A stretch of 64,000 nt of DNA from Paragordius varius (taxonomy: Eukaryota > Nematomorpha), in the NCBI GenBank assembly GCA_964247055.1, contig OZ176051.1, forward strand, positions 10,044,001-10,108,000. The letters are read 5' to 3'. Positions 1 to 13,401 of the stretch are shown piece after piece (positions within the stretch are counted from its first letter, which is position 1; every line of letters begins with the position of its first letter). The position numbers and the translations under genes are program-made. The notes under the pieces are model-generated. The model did not search any database and was not told the origin of the DNA. It worked only from the letters and a program-made list of their open reading frames with translations.

Positions 1-957
1 ATAGCATTTTATATGTTTAGATGAATAAAAAAACAATTATCCATCATATTGAATATCCTTAACACTTTATTATCTTTTCACTTTTGTCCTTGTTTACATT
101 TAGGTAATTTTTTTATCCCAGAGCTCAGTTTTGTAAATTAACTACTGTTATGAAAGTTACTCTTAAAATATAGTTATCAAACATTTTCGTGTAGGAGATA
201 AAAAGCTTATATTTAAATTATGTGACTTTTAAAGTCTTACATTGGAACAACTAAAAATTAGATAGAACCAAGACATTATATTAAAATTAAAATATATCGA
301 TTTTCCTGGTAAAATTAGGGGCGAAAAACATTTGATATGAGGATTTTTTACAAATTACATTTAAATTTATGGGATAATGAGCCTAAAAGACCAATTTTTA
401 AATTCAGCTCAACGTAAATACTTTTATGGTCAAATTTTGAATCACTAGGATATAAAAAGTTTCAAATTTGATTATCACGAATTTTTTACAATTGCATTAA
501 ATAAAAATTATTGTATCTGCTCAAACTAATAAAAGTTTTTTTTCAAAGGTTTTATGCTAAAGTATTTAAATTAGCCCTGGGCTATAAAACTCCCCCAAAT
601 GGTCCAATTGTAAGTTAATCATATATATTTTTATGACCAGATCTAAAATTAATCCCGTCTTAAGAGCTTAAAGATGCAATTTTTATAACTGTTTTACAAA
701 ATTTAAACTCAAAATAAGCATTTTAGGGGCATAAAAAGCACTTTTAGAGCCGCATAGTATCGCTGTTCCAGCCCAATGGTAATAAGAAAAAGCTGATGAT
801 TAAATTTCGAGAAATAACCTTAAATTTATATTACCATTTTAATTTAAATTGGGTTTTCTAGTGACCTCAAACAATATTAATATATTTTCAAATACTGAAA
901 GAAACGGTTCCGCACGCTTTTCTCTTAACACTCGGATATGAATTGTGGTATTAAAGA
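1..957. other. AT-rich, no gene seen
   Basis: No credible ORF, RNA gene or terminus. AGCCCTGGGCTATAAAACTCCCCCAAAT near 570-600 faintly recalls the TTAA MITE palindrome but is too diverged to call. Confidence 0.6.
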
Positions 958-1832
958 CCAAATTTAGGATTTTTAAAAAACTTCTTAAAGAATCGGTCCC
1001 AATTTAAATTTATGCTTCTATCCTAATAATTATATATGTATGAATATCTAAATAAAATTTTTTGAATTAAAAGTTCCATGTCAATTTACTTCGACGCCAT
1101 ATTTTACAAAGTAATCGTAAAATATGGATTTTATTTAATTTTAGGTCAAAATTAAAGTTAATTTTTTATTTAAATCATATCTAACCTTGATAAAAATAGA
1201 AAAGTGGTTTATATTGTATTATTTTTTAATTTTACCATTGCACACATGGCACGTCGACTTAATTTTTGCCTTTGAGTATTAGCTTAAAACAAGTAATATC
1301 AAATTATTGAATAAAGTTTTTTATATATTGTATCAGTGAAAAATTTTTCATGGTTTCGATTCCTCCCATATTGTTTAGGAAATTCTGTTTAATAATAAAT
1401 ATTTAAAAAATATGAAAGGAATCGAAATCACGGCAAAAATTTGCATTTATGTAGCATTAATGAACTAAATAATAAATTATTCTAAAATCTTTGTATTTTT
1501 TAATTTATAAAGATAATAATTTAGTCAACATGACATGGTGTATTAACTAAAGTTAAAAATATAACAAACCATTTTTGCTTTTATCATTAGATGTAATTCA
1601 AATAAATATTAGCTTTAGTTTTAGCTATTTGCTATAATGTTTTTAAATAATGATGGTGTCGATGTAATTTGATATGGAATATTTTTTCTAAACTAAATTT
1701 TGTTTAGCTTTCGGCTTTTTTATAAAATATCATAATATAAGCATAAATTTAAGTTGGAACCGTTTTTTCATTAGTTTTTTTAATTATATCAACTTAAGTC
1801 TATATTTAGATACCCCAATTTAAATCAAAGTG
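958..1832. mobile_element. TTAA MITE pair fused head to head
   Basis: Two copies of the MITE at 16445-17010 in opposite orientation, arms about 958-1375 and 1385-1832. The right arm ends ATACCCCAATTTAAATCAAAGTG before TTAA. The left arm has lost its outer terminus. Shared blocks include TTCGACGCCA, AAAGGAATCGAAA and TTAGATACCCCAA. Confidence 0.75.
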
Positions 1833-2105
1833 TTAATATAACAATTTTACACCACAGTAAGTTACATAATTTGTAATGAAGTAACATTGCAAAATTATAG
1901 TTAATCCATAACATATATAGGTGTTTATGAATGAATATATATTGTGTCGTTTCTAAATTTGATCCAGAAAATATAGGAGTGCACATTTTATTTCTGAATT
2001 GAACCGGATAATCAATGCGCACCATCGATCTCAATTATTAAAATTATTTATACATCGTGAGAAAATATAATTAATACATCAGTCTAAAACCAAATACATC
2101 CTGGT

Positions 2106-4177
2106 TAGGGTAACCAGATTTTTAAATGGAAAAAGCGGGACTATGAACGGAGAAGGAGTTACTATCAAAAATTTTATAAAACAATAATATCGTAATATTT
2201 TTTATTTAAAATAATACAATATATCAATTTTATTTGCGTGAATTTGAGCAGGTTGTTAACATTTTTTAATATATCATAATAATCTTCGCAAGAATTTATT
2301 AAATTATTTGACATATAAAATGGCTTTCAGAATTTCAATATTTAATTTTGATTTTTCTGTTGTTCACACTTAATTTACTGTTAAAAAATGCGTTCCGTCG
2401 CAGCATTAGTTCCAGGTAAAGAGAGTGCGAATGACACAATTTTTAAAACATTATTGTAAGGAACGTTTATTTCAAAATGTTAAAATATCTCCAACCATTT
2501 GTCCTTTACTGTTATTTTTTCTTATGCCCAATATAGAGCCTTTCCTTATCAATATATTTTTTAAATAATGAGACTTCATTAAAACATTATTTTCAGAAGT
2601 ATTACTATGGAATTTTAAAATATAGAACATCGTACTAAGTTAATTCTGGTACTGAAATCCAATAAAAATGATCAATATCATTGAATTGTAATATCTCGTT
2701 TTCTAAATTATCTTTAAGCTGGTATAAAACATTTTATGGTTCACGATTTACGGACGGTTTATTGCACCTTGCTCTTCGAGCTCGTTTATTGCGAATAGTT
2801 AATGGCTGAAAATTATTTTTAACCTCTCTTGACATTGATTAAATTTTATATTATTAACTTCATTTGCTATTTCGATTGCAGTTAGGTTTAATGACGTTTT
2901 GAAAAAGAGCAACTTTTTGTAGAACTCTAGCCATTTATAATAATTTACTTAAAAAAACTTTTCCGAAATTGTAGGACATTTATCTTGCGATTAAAAGTAG
3001 AATATTAAGGAGCTAACCGAGCGTTTTACAGTATTTAAGTATTTTTTGATATTCAACTGCATTTTCAGAAAATTCTTTAAGCGTTTTAACGCTTACAGTG
3101 TATATATAGATATAAGAATATATTATAACAACAAAATTTATCACATATACTGGTAACAAGTCGGCAGCTGTTTAAATAGTGCTATGTATCATATGCGCTG
3201 CACACCCAACACCAATATATTTTGTTTCAAATCTTTCGCTAATTTATAAAAATATTATTTATGCCTCTTCTCACTTTTCCTCCAAAACGAGTATTCGTTC
3301 TGTACAGTATGCGATATTGGTTTTAATTTATTTTTTTTACAAAATATCAATATTAGAACTCAAATATTTTAGAACTTTTACTGAGTAAAGAAATAAAATC
3401 TAAAATATTAACCCCTGTATCTGTCAAAATATTTTATGATGGTTGGAAATAATTTTTTTTCTTTATGATTAGATGCGGCAGAATATTTGGATATAAAATT
3501 GATTTTATGTAAATTATTTTTTATTTCTGAAAATGCCATATAGGGAAGGCACATTACATACTATTGCATCGGCCTTTGTTCTAGAACGGGTAGATTTATT
3601 AAATATCTTTCTGATAAATTGTGATTACAATCCATAAATCTAAAGGAATGATTGCAAATTACACGTGATATATAAGTCCTTCTACTAATAGTAATATATT
3701 CGTCTCCATAAGTTGTTTTTTGTTGATAAAATCTGGTATTTTGGAAGATGATGCAGCAGTATTCAAACATTTTATGTTTCTGTCTCTCCAAATGCATTGA
3801 TAATCCTTCTTTCCGCCGTGCAAAATACTGAATTCGCCATTGCATGTTTAAATTTAAGTATGTAGTCCTTTTTAGTTAATAAAAGGAAAATCACTTCCTT
3901 AATCATCGGTGATTTATCCTCTTTTTGTACTCATTTTGTTAAATATCTAAAATAAATTTTACCAATATAACACATATTATAATTTTCTATAATAAGCGTA
4001 AGTAGAAGGCTTGATTTGACTGTTCTAATAGCACTACGAACACAAAAAAGCGCAAAACAATGAGTGATATAATATATATCTGGATTCTAAAAGTCGGAAC
4101 TTTCAGAAAAATGTAGCGGGACACCTGATAAATGGCAAAAATTGGGACTGTCCCGCCAGAAGAAGGATGTTACCCTA
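2106..4177 (-). mobile_element. hAT DNA transposon with decayed transposase
   Basis: Ends TAGGGTAACC and GTTACCCTA are inverted. They are flanked by 8-bp duplications ATCCTGGT (2098-2105) and ATCATGGT (4178-4185), 7 of 8 identical, as expected for hAT. The minus strand keeps pieces of an hAT transposase in order. A zinc-finger-like segment around 3760-3850 has FSILHGGKKD and SMHLERQKHK in different frames. A conserved CNHSFRFMDC core lies around 3627-3656. A C-terminal dimerisation motif, PGTNAATERIF, lies around 2380-2410. The frame changes inside the zinc finger and many stops show that it no longer encodes an active protein. The 2.07-kb length is short for an intact hAT, so internal deletions are likely. 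Confidence 0.85.
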
Positions 4178-4617
4178 ATCATGGTTTTATATGCAGATAC
4201 ATGCAAACATTTTTCGAACGGTATCAATAAATTAAGCAGTCGCCGTTTCAATTAAGTTAAAAACTTTCGCACAAACCATAATTTTATAATAGATTTTACA
4301 ATAACTCTATAACGACTGTTCGCCATTTTCATATATTAATTTTTTTAAAAAAATTATCTATTATAATCGTAAAAATTATCTTGATATTCTATTTGATCAA
4401 ACTAGTCAACGAATTTGGTCTTTTTCAAGCACCACTACTCGAAAGATTAATATTTTAGATTAGGTGTTTATATACCAAATCTGAAAAAATTTTAATCCTC
4501 TAATCAGAATTTTGAGATATTACAGGTTTTAATTACTCAAAAACAACAGAAAATACAAAAAATATAAAAAATAAAATATAACTTTACAATAAAAATTATA
4601 TAAAATATATCATTTAA

Positions 4618-5127
4618 CACTTCGATTCAAATTAGGGTATCTAAATACCCCAGCTACATTTGTGTTTAAATTACAAAATTAGTGAATGAAACAGTCCTGA
4701 TTTAAATTATTGCTTCTTTCCTAATAAAAATTATATAAATATGCCAAAATATATTAATAAAATTTTGTTTTTTAAAAAAAGTTCCATGTCAAACTATTTC
4801 GACGCCTTTTTATTTTACAAATTTTTTTAATATGGTCTTCATTTAATTTTAAGCTAATATTTTATTTTATTTACATCTAACATTGATAGAAATAGAAAGA
4901 GCGGTATATTTTATTATTTTCAATTTAACCATTGCACACATGTCACGTTGACTATATTTTTACCTTTCGATTTTAGCTTAAAATAAGTAATATCAAGTAT
5001 TTTTTAATAAATTTTTTTTATATATTTCAGTTTATCAATATTCTATATTTTTAAAAGAATTTAATTTCAAACAGGCCTGGGGCATTTAACTACCCCAATT
5101 CAAATCAAAAAAAAGTTGTATCCAGTG
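4618..5127. mobile_element. TTAA MITE, 510 bp
   Basis: CACTTCGATTCAAATTAGGG at the left and GTTGTATCCAGTG at the right, both bounded by TTAA (4614-4617, 5128-5131), which suggests a piggyBac-type origin. The inner palindrome GGTATCTAAATACCCC recurs at the ends. Confidence 0.82.
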
Positions 5128-5131
5128 TTAA

Positions 5132-6119
5132 TAAAGCCTTAAACTCTATCTTTTGAATATAAATATGTCATTTATAAATCAGGAGAAATAGTACGGGTAT
5201 AAACGTTAAAATGTTTTTTTAAAATTGTATTAAAAAAATACTAAAAGAGGCATTTTGTGCTTTAAACCTTCGGCTTTATGGTATATTTATTTTGTTAGTT
5301 GTTTGGTTATTTTTAGTACTTATTAGGGCTTTTTTCTTCGATTGAATACTAAGTTATACCTAGTGGATATCATTTATTTTCAAAATCTTTGAATGCGGCA
5401 TATTTTGAATTACCTATGGATTGGGCAACCATTTCTATTACTTAAATGATGGATATATTACCATACTGTTATAAACTACAATTACTGTCGACTTTTCCGA
5501 CTCTATTCTATAAATTGGTTAATTAGACATGTCATTTTCCCTAGATTTTGCTGACGTCAAATATGCAGGTTTCTACCTGGCTTTATGATCACCTATTGTA
5601 TCCTTTTCCATATCAATAGTTAGAGAAGCGCTTGGGGGATATTATTATGCAGTTGTGCAAGCCGCCAGGATCTACCACACCCCTTTTAGATTTTTAATAT
5701 TTTTGATTTTCATAACTACGGCTTAAAGCTTTTAATTTATTTAAATTCTTAAAGTTTCGTATCCTCTTTTATTTAAAACATAGAATATTAATTAATAATA
5801 TTTAATACAATAAATATTTATTTATTGTATATTGTCTATTTCAACATCGAGTAACAGGCCCGCTCGATAAGACGTATGTTTCGAGCAAAAGAAATAACAC
5901 TTCAGCAGCGATTTTGGGAGTTTTTTTTAATATAAAGATCGACGGTATTTTAAGATAAAGTTTTATTAAATGGACCATCAATAACATTTTCTGGGCAGTC
6001 TTTGTTAATTAAAAAATGTCCTGTGTTATCGTATAATGGGGCTGGTATACTTGGCATTTTTGCAATTTCGTTTAAAATTTATAATTAAAACCCTTAGGAA
6101 TAATACTTGCATTGACTTG
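5132..6119. other. AT-rich, no gene seen
   Basis: Unique-looking sequence between a TTAA MITE and the gypsy fossil. No conserved motif, no ORF of interest. Confidence 0.6.
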
Positions 6120-6353
6120 TGTTACATGCAAATTTTAAATATATTTTGTTTGTGTATTATAATTTTCTGTGAGATTTGAATTATCTTATTTTTATATTTT
6201 TTTGTACTATGTAAATATTGTATCCTATGTTACTCGAAATTTTATTGTTATAATGAAAATTATGTTCACTTAAAAATAGTATATATAAGGCACAAAAAAA
6301 CCGAATAAATATCGTTTCAGGTTAACGTTTTATACTTTTGTTACCTTCTAACA
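6120..6353 (+). repeat. 5' LTR of the gypsy fossil
   Basis: 234 bp, TGTTACATGC to CTTCTAACA, preceded by ACTTG. Contains a TATATAAGG box and an AATAAA. Matches 10154-10383 along its full length. Confidence 0.93.
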
Positions 6354-9300
6354 TATTGTGACCTAGACGAGTTCCAGAAATAAGCTAGTGCTAGTGGAGG
6401 TCTTACCAATATCCAAACGAACATAACGCCACTTGCTAATCTAGCTAACTTATGCCAGACATATAATGATAATATTAAGTTTGTGGAATACGTTGATTAT
6501 ATGACAATTGATATGGAGGCGAAAGATATCCGTGTAACAGAACAAACTCTCAAAACAACGATGTTGGTTGTGCGCAAAATAAATCAACGACTGTATCCCA
6601 AAAAGATAAAAGATGCATCATGGAGCGAGATAATGTTAACCCTAAAAGTATTTAATCCTACAAAATAAAAATTTCAAAGCAGATTTGATTTTTTTCGACT
6701 TGTGCGAAGCAACGCTGAATCTTTCACCCAATTTTTAGAACGGGTTAAGATCACAGCCTAAGAGGCCAAATTCAATGATTCGATTGAGGAACGTATTCGG
6801 GATGCTTTCGTCATTGGTTTAAGGCAACCGCAATCGGAAATCGATAATTCAAGGTATCCCGATGCCGAGATCAACGAACAACCCGTGCCTCTAGAAACGA
6901 TAGAACGATAGTATCTCGCACTAGTACTGTTTACGGGAGCCAACAGCAAAACCCCTAACACATCCTGCAATCGTTGTGGGAGTAGCCATGGACCAAACAA
7001 ATGTCTTGCCTGGACGCAACTGCAATAAATACGGAACACCTAATCACTTTGCGAAAATGTGTAGATCAAAAAACACTGCCAAAATTTGTTCAACCGCCAG
7101 ATCCATAGAAAAGCAATGCCACCCGCACCATGGACCGTAAGAATAATGATAAACAACACAGAACAACGTTTATCTATGACACTGGAGCTGACATCAATGT
7201 TATCAGCTTTGAAACCAGGAAACAAGTTGGCAAGTCAAATATTAGACCCATGCCGCCAGTAAAAGCCTACAATATTAGTATAGTACCTCTACTGGGCGTA
7301 ACAATAGTCACAGTGCAAATCAATGGGCAAAACTTGGGGGACGCAGAATGTGGTGTATTGAAAGAAAATATGTCAAAGGCACCGCTCATTTGTGGCTTGG
7401 ACTGGATCACGTGATTTAACATCGACTTTCCTAAAGTACGAAATAACTTTCTTAAACTTGATAAAATTATTGAAAATTTTCCTAATCTATTTAAAGAGGA
7501 ATTAGGCTGTTACATTGAGCCAGTTACAATTCATATAGCATCCAATGCCTCCTCCAGGGTGTGGCCTTGCCCCCCACCGTTTCCTCTAAGAGCAAGTTGA
7601 AAACGAATTGCTAAGATTACAAAAGTGAGACATTTTGGAGCCAATAGATCTACACCTCTGACATGGGCCACGCCCACTGTTAATGCGCTCAAAGCGAATG
7701 GAGAGGTAAAAATTTGTAACGATTTTAGAGTTACATTCAACAATGGCTGACTGAGGACTCTCATATCATTCCAAAGTTTGATGATTTTGTAGAAAGATTG
7801 GCTAAGGCCAAGTTTTCACTAAGATTGATCTGAAAGATGCCTATCTAAAAATGCCCATAACTAAAGAATCACAACACCTCCTAACAATTGCAACTCACAA
7901 GGGATATTTCCGCTATAAAAGGATGCCTTTCGGACTGTCAGCACATTTTCCAACGGGTCAAGGACCAGGTTATAAAAGATTGTCCCGGCACTTGTGCATA
8001 TTTCGATGATGTTTTAGTAACTGGCAGATCTGAACAGGAACATTTAATAAATGTTAATAATGTTTTAAATCGGTTAGAATTAGCAGTTAGATTAAAAGAT
8101 AAAATAAAAATTGGTGAACCTTGAGTAAGTTATCTGGGATTCGGAATAAGTAATAAAGGTATATGTCCTTGCAAGAATAAAGTAAAAGCAATCAATGATT
8201 TAAAAAACCTGTAAATAAAAAATCTTTAAGAAGTTTTCTAGGAATTTTAACGTTCAATTAATGATTTATACCCAAGCTTCAATTGATTGTAAGTGATTTA
8301 CATAGTTAAACAAGTAAGAACGTCAGATGGAACTGGTCGGAAAAACATGAGAAAAGTTGGAAAGCAGCTAAGGAATTATTAAGTGAACAAGTATTTTTAA
8401 CACCATACAATCCGGATAGAAAATTAGTAATTGAAACCGATGCCTCACATAATGGGTTTGGATGTATTTTAAGTCATCTTGTAAATGGTGAAAGGAAACC
8501 CATTGTCTGTGGTTCAAGAAAATGTAGTACCGCAGAATTGAACTACTCCATGATAGAAAGGGGACTAAAGGCCATTTGCATTAGAAATGTTTCTTAACTT
8601 CGTTTATGGTAGAAAGTTTGATATTTTGACAGACCACTTACCACTGGTTAGATTGATAAATAGGGATATAAATTTGAAAGAATTTCAGAATGCAAAAGTT
8701 TTAAGATGGGTTAACCGACTGAATGATCATGATTTGGAATTAAGTTATCAGGCGGGTGCAAAAAATAGAGCCGATTACTTGTCAAGATGTCCCGGTGAAG
8801 ATAATTTTGCAATTGATAGAGACTAAATTTTAACGAGACATTTTTGGTTCTTAAATTGTCATAACGTTCATTTAAGTCGAGATAAGATCCGAAGAGAGAC
8901 AGTTAAGGATAAAATTTTGCAGAAGGTAATCAAGGCTATTCATAATCAAGATTGGAGTGATTTTGAGTTGGCTGGGTTTACGAACCGGAAAGGAGAAATT
9001 TTGTAGTAATACGGATTGCTAAGTTTGTACAATCAAATCATCATCCCGGAAAGTTTACAGGCGAATGTGGTCAATTATTTACACAGCGGGCATAATAATG
9101 TACGATAAAAGCAAAGGCAAGGTTTACCTGTTTTTGGCAAAAATTAGAGAACGATTTAATAGAGCGTACAGTCAATGTAGCTCTGTCAAGTAAACAAGCC
9201 AAGCCTAGGTGAAAACCCCACTTATCAATGGAATCCAAACGCTGCGATATGGGAGCGTTTACACATCGATATAGCGGGACCAGTGGTCGGGTATTTTTGG

Positions 9301-10153
9301 TTGTTGTTGATTAATAATCATCAAAATGGTCGGAAGGGTTTATTAAAATGGGTTAATTCAGTAAACATAATGCTCAACTGGAAACTGCCAGGTTTGGGTT
9401 TCCGAGGACGGAAATAAGTAATAACGCTTCTTATTTGAATAATTCGTACTTTACATCAACCCTGACAAACTTGGGAATTAAGCACGTGAGGGTAGCTCTC
9501 TATCATCCTAAAGTAAGGGATGGTAGAAAAGTTAGTGGGGACCCAGGGCAAGTATGGAAAAATCAAAAATTATAATATTTCACCGCAAGAAGCTTTTAAT
9601 ACTACTTTATGGACATACCGTAACTCAATTCACGCTACCACAAAAGAAACCCCCTTCCAACTACACTTTAAACGAGTCTCCACCCTTGACCTGGATTAAC
9701 ACAAAAACAATAGTCTTAGACGCATCCCGTCCCCGTCGTGAGTTTTCAATCGACCAACGCATAATGATGAAAAACGAACACAGTCCTGGATGGCGAGCCG
9801 GCGTTGTTGTTGATAGAACTGGTTTCCTTTCGTACAGTGTGTGGGATCAGAAAAACCAGAAGATTGTCAGAAAGAAGGCGGATCAGTTGAAACACGTAGA
9901 ACAGCCAAATCAACTACACCGGTCACTCAAAACAATAGCAACACAGTGATAACGACAATAACAGCAATAATAAAGGTAACAGTATAGATAATAATAATAA
10001 TAGTAATGACAATAATAATGATAAACTGAATGATAATATTAAAGAAAGTAGTAATGATAATATTAATAGCAATAATGACAATATTCCGCAAGAACGTCGT
10101 TACCCTGAGAGAATTCGGCGGAAGTCGGTCCGGTTTTCCTAAGGAGGAATTGA

Positions 10154-10383
10154 TGTTACATGCAAATAAATATATATTTTGTTTGTATATCATGATTTTC
10201 TGTGAGATTTGAATTGTCTTATTTTTATATTTTGTTTTATGTAAATATTGTATCCTATGTTTCTCGAAATTTTAGTGTTATAATGAAAATTATGTTCACC
10301 TAAAAATAGTATATTTAAAGCACAAAAAAACCGAATAAATATCATTTCAGGTTAACGTTTTATACCTTTGTTACCTTCTGACA
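10154..10383 (+). repeat. 3' LTR of the gypsy fossil
   Basis: 230 bp, TGTTACATGC to CTTCTGACA, followed by ACTTG. Preceded by the purine-rich AAGGAGGAATTGA. Confidence 0.93.
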
Positions 10384-10735
10384 ACTTGCTAAGTATTTTT
10401 ATATGACGAATTGTTATATTTAAATTAAATACAAAATTTTAAAATAAATGTTAGAAAAATCTTATGGGCCTCAAATTTTATTTTGTTTAGAAAACAGAAA
10501 ACACAAAAATATGGGTGATGCAAAACCTTGTTGAGCAGTGTTATTATTTGGAAAATTAAAGAATATTTAATAATATTTTTATTGATTTAAAAGTTTTTAG
10601 TGACCGGGGAAAAAGTTGATAAAATGAAATTTTTCGATTGACAGACTTGGAAATCATTTTGGACCAGAAATTAGTTAACTCTAAAAACGTTACAATTGAT
10701 TGGTATTTTTTAACATTGATATAGTAGGGTATTAA

Positions 10736-11271
10736 CACTTGAATACAACACATTCATTTCAGACTTTTAAATCAAATTAGGGTAGTTGGATACCCCAGGC
10801 CTGTTTAAATTTATATATTTTATAAACTATGGAAGGAATTGAAACCATGGCAAAATGCACTTATATAACATTGATAAACCGAAATATATATATTTTATTC
10901 CAAAATACGTGATATCACTTATTTTAAGCTAAAATTGAAAGATAAAATTTTCGCCACGACAGACATGTTTGAAATGATAAAATTAAAAAATAATACAAAA
11001 TAAACCGCTTTTTCTAATTCTATCAGCGTTAAATGTGAATAAAAATTAGCTTTAATTTTAAATTAAAAAAACGATTTTGTACAATAATTTTGTAAAATAA
11101 AAATTAGTCCGAAGTAGTTTGACATGGAACTTTTTTTCAAAACAAAGTTAGAAGATAATTTGACATATTTATATAATTTTTATTAGAATGGAAGACCGTT
11201 TTTTGGTATTTTTTTAAAAAAACTGACCTAAAAGTCTGGGGTATTTAGATACCCCAATTGGTATCAAGGTG
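10736..11271. mobile_element. TTAA MITE, 536 bp
   Basis: Starts CACTTGAATACAACACATTC after TTAA and ends GGTATCAAGGTG before TTTA (a changed target site). Same family as 16445-17010, same orientation. Confidence 0.8.
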
Positions 11272-11394
11272 TTTATTTGGTTTTACATAATGAGGCATCA
11301 TAATTTTGACGCTGTAACAAATATACTGGTTCCTTATATTCAAAAAACAAATTTTCTATAATTTGTCTAAAAAATTAGATCTATTTATTTGAAA

Positions 11395-13050
11395 TTTCTG
11401 AATCTCGGCCACAAAAAAAGCGGCCGACGGCCGCGTATTGGACATTTCGGAACTCGATTTTATCAGCCCAGATCAAGGGTTCTACCTGGCATAATTAATA
11501 TTTGCTTAGTAGACAATTCTAAAAACAAGTAAACAAGTAAAGGGTGTAGCGTCGGAAGATCGTCGGCCACCTGCCGTCAAGGCAATCCCTACCCACCCGT
11601 AATGCATTGAGCTTCAGAGCGGGGAAACACATCGGAGGTTGGGGTTGACGTTAGTATCTACATACATAAATAAATGCCTTCATGTTAGATGTGTTAATGG
11701 GAGTTAGTATAGTTAATAAGCTATATATATATATTTTAAAAAAATGTTAATTTCGCATTGTTAAGTAGGTAAAAGCAATATTTCAATTTAAATAACCGTA
11801 CAAACAGGGTTTGATTACTCCAGAAAGTAAAGTCAAAGGTCTATGTCGGGTCAAATGTAGAGTTAATTTTAAGCTCTTATCTTTGGTGTAAAAGGGGGTC
11901 TTCTTTTGCTTCTAAATGAGTATGGCCTTTAGGTAAACCAATTTTGGAGATATTAGACATTACAAGCGTCAACGTTACCCCTTCGTGCGACCATGTTTCA
12001 GTTGTGCCTTCAGCTGGGACGCTAACCCGGGATAAGTGGTCGTTGAGCTTGCTCTGAGCTAAGTCTCAACTCCGACCAACAGAGATGTCGGAGATTGGTA
12101 ACCAGCCCTGCTCAAATATCAGCGGCTCCAACATTGCTTTCCAGGACGTCGTCCCACAATAATTGGCTAATAGTCTACTCAGAGTCGCGTCTTGCATGCT
12201 TTATACATTCAGTGGTACATTTTGTTCGTGGGATATCTGTGGGAAGCAGTCTATTTTCTTAACTAACTGTATAGGTGTTTACCATAAACAGATTTTGTTG
12301 TAAATATTACATCAATACGAACTGATAACAGAGCGTTGTAAAATAATTTATACCTTAATTATATGAATACTAACTGACATTAACAGAGCGTTGTAAAATA
12401 AAATTTATACCTTAATTACATCAATACTGACATTAACAAAGCGTTGTAAAATAAAAATTTATACCTTAATTACATATACTAACTGAAATTAACAGAGCGT
12501 TGTGAAATAAAAATTTATACCTTAATTACATCAATACTGACATTAACAAAGCGCTGTAAAATAAAAATTTATACCTCAATTACAATTAACTGACATTAAC
12601 AGAGCGTTGTAAAATAAAATTTATACCTTATCCAGCAGTGGGAATTAACCTTAAAATACTACCGACTTCGCAATAGTATCATTCAATCTGGAGCAAAGTA
12701 TCCGGTTCAAATAAAAGTTGAATATTGGTAATCAGCCCTTAAATATCAGCGGTTCCGATGTCATCTTCATATAGCAGGAAAGATTTGCGTTTGTTTCCAA
12801 CGGGATAGGATTAGTAACTCTGGTGCGTTTCCTCGTTGTCAAGAGCTTAAAAGTGATGGAGGTTTTCGGGGTATAATTGTAATCGCGTTCATCAGCGCAG
12901 CTTCAAGAGCTCAGTTGGCCACAGTTATTGATGTTTTTTTCGGTAAGTTGTAAGATCGGGGTCATTAAGGATTTACGGTCATTGTTCGATTCTAGCCTGG
13001 AGAGGATGTTGCGTAGCCGGTGCCATACATCCATTTTAAATTTAAGGATG
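11395..13050. other. More GC-rich non-coding repeat region around the minisatellite
   Basis: Stands out from its AT-rich surroundings. The motif TTGGTAACCAGCCC ... AAATATCAGCGGCTCC at about 12096 recurs as TTGGTAATCAGCCC ... AAATATCAGCGGTTCC at about 12732, on both sides of the minisatellite. Other parts (GGCGGTCC-like, GATCGTCGGCCACC, GAAACACATCGGAGG) look like transposon non-coding DNA, but no family, terminus or coding frame could be recognised. Confidence 0.5.
12327..12635. repeat. Minisatellite, six units of 53-56 bp
   Basis: AACARAGCGYTGTRAAATAA starts units at 12327, 12382, 12435, 12491, 12545 and 12598, each followed by TTTATACCTTAATTACA and CTGACATT. Units alternate between ACAGAGCG and ACAAAGCG forms, hinting at a two-unit higher-order repeat. 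Confidence 0.92.
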
Positions 13051-13281
13051 AAAAATCCTCTCCAGGTATCCCGTAATAAGAATGCAAATTAAAATATGGT
13101 GGTATAAAATATGTTTTGATTGTGGGATAAAGAGCATGCATAATTTCTAATATTTTTCGCATGCATACACTTCCACAATTCTAAAAATTGGTAACATTTT
13201 CATTATTTACAACATTTAGGATTGCGTGAGCAAATTTGTCTTCATCTTGATCCATATTATTTATTCAAAGTTCCAAGTTAA

Positions 13282-13354
13282 GTTTCCGTAGTGTAGTGGT
13301 TATCACGTGTGCTTAACACGCACAAGGTCCCCAGTTCGATCCTGGGCGGAAACA
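13282..13354 (+). tRNA. tRNA-Val (anticodon AAC)
   Basis: A full 73-nt cloverleaf. Acceptor arm GTTTCCG pairs with CGGAAAC. The A box is TAGTGTAGTGG and the T arm is CCCAG-TTCGATC-CTGGG. The anticodon loop TTAACAC sits on stem TGTGC/GCACA. There is no intron, CCA is not encoded, and a T run follows at 13355 as the Pol III terminator. It looks functional. An hAT MITE begins 47 bases downstream. Confidence 0.96.
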
Positions 13355-13401
13355 TTTTTTTATTTATTTTATTAACTTGTTTACTTTGCGATTGTACCAA
13401 G

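Larger units (their letters stand above)
6120..10383 (+). mobile_element. Ty3/gypsy LTR retrotransposon, broken fossil
   Basis: A complete outline: 5' LTR 6120-6353, 3' LTR 10154-10383, both TGT...ACA, flanked by the 5-bp target duplication ACTTG (6115-6119 and 10384-10388). Between them, in family order: gag-like region with two zinc knuckles (about 6960-7075), aspartic protease (about 7130-7410, DTGA), reverse transcriptase (about 7780-8270, YFDD), RNase H (about 8400-8820) and integrase region (about 8880-9930). A purine-rich tract precedes the 3' LTR. The LTRs differ by roughly 15-20 bases by eye, so the insertion is not recent. The element is broken many times (ten or more interruptions) and no envelope gene is seen. 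The K02A2.6-type gypsy group is the closest likeness I can suggest. Confidence 0.92.

Noticed and set aside
9927-10193. Ile-rich minus-strand ORF inside the gypsy fossil
   Set aside because: Arises from an AATAATAAT-type run; low complexity, antisense to the element.
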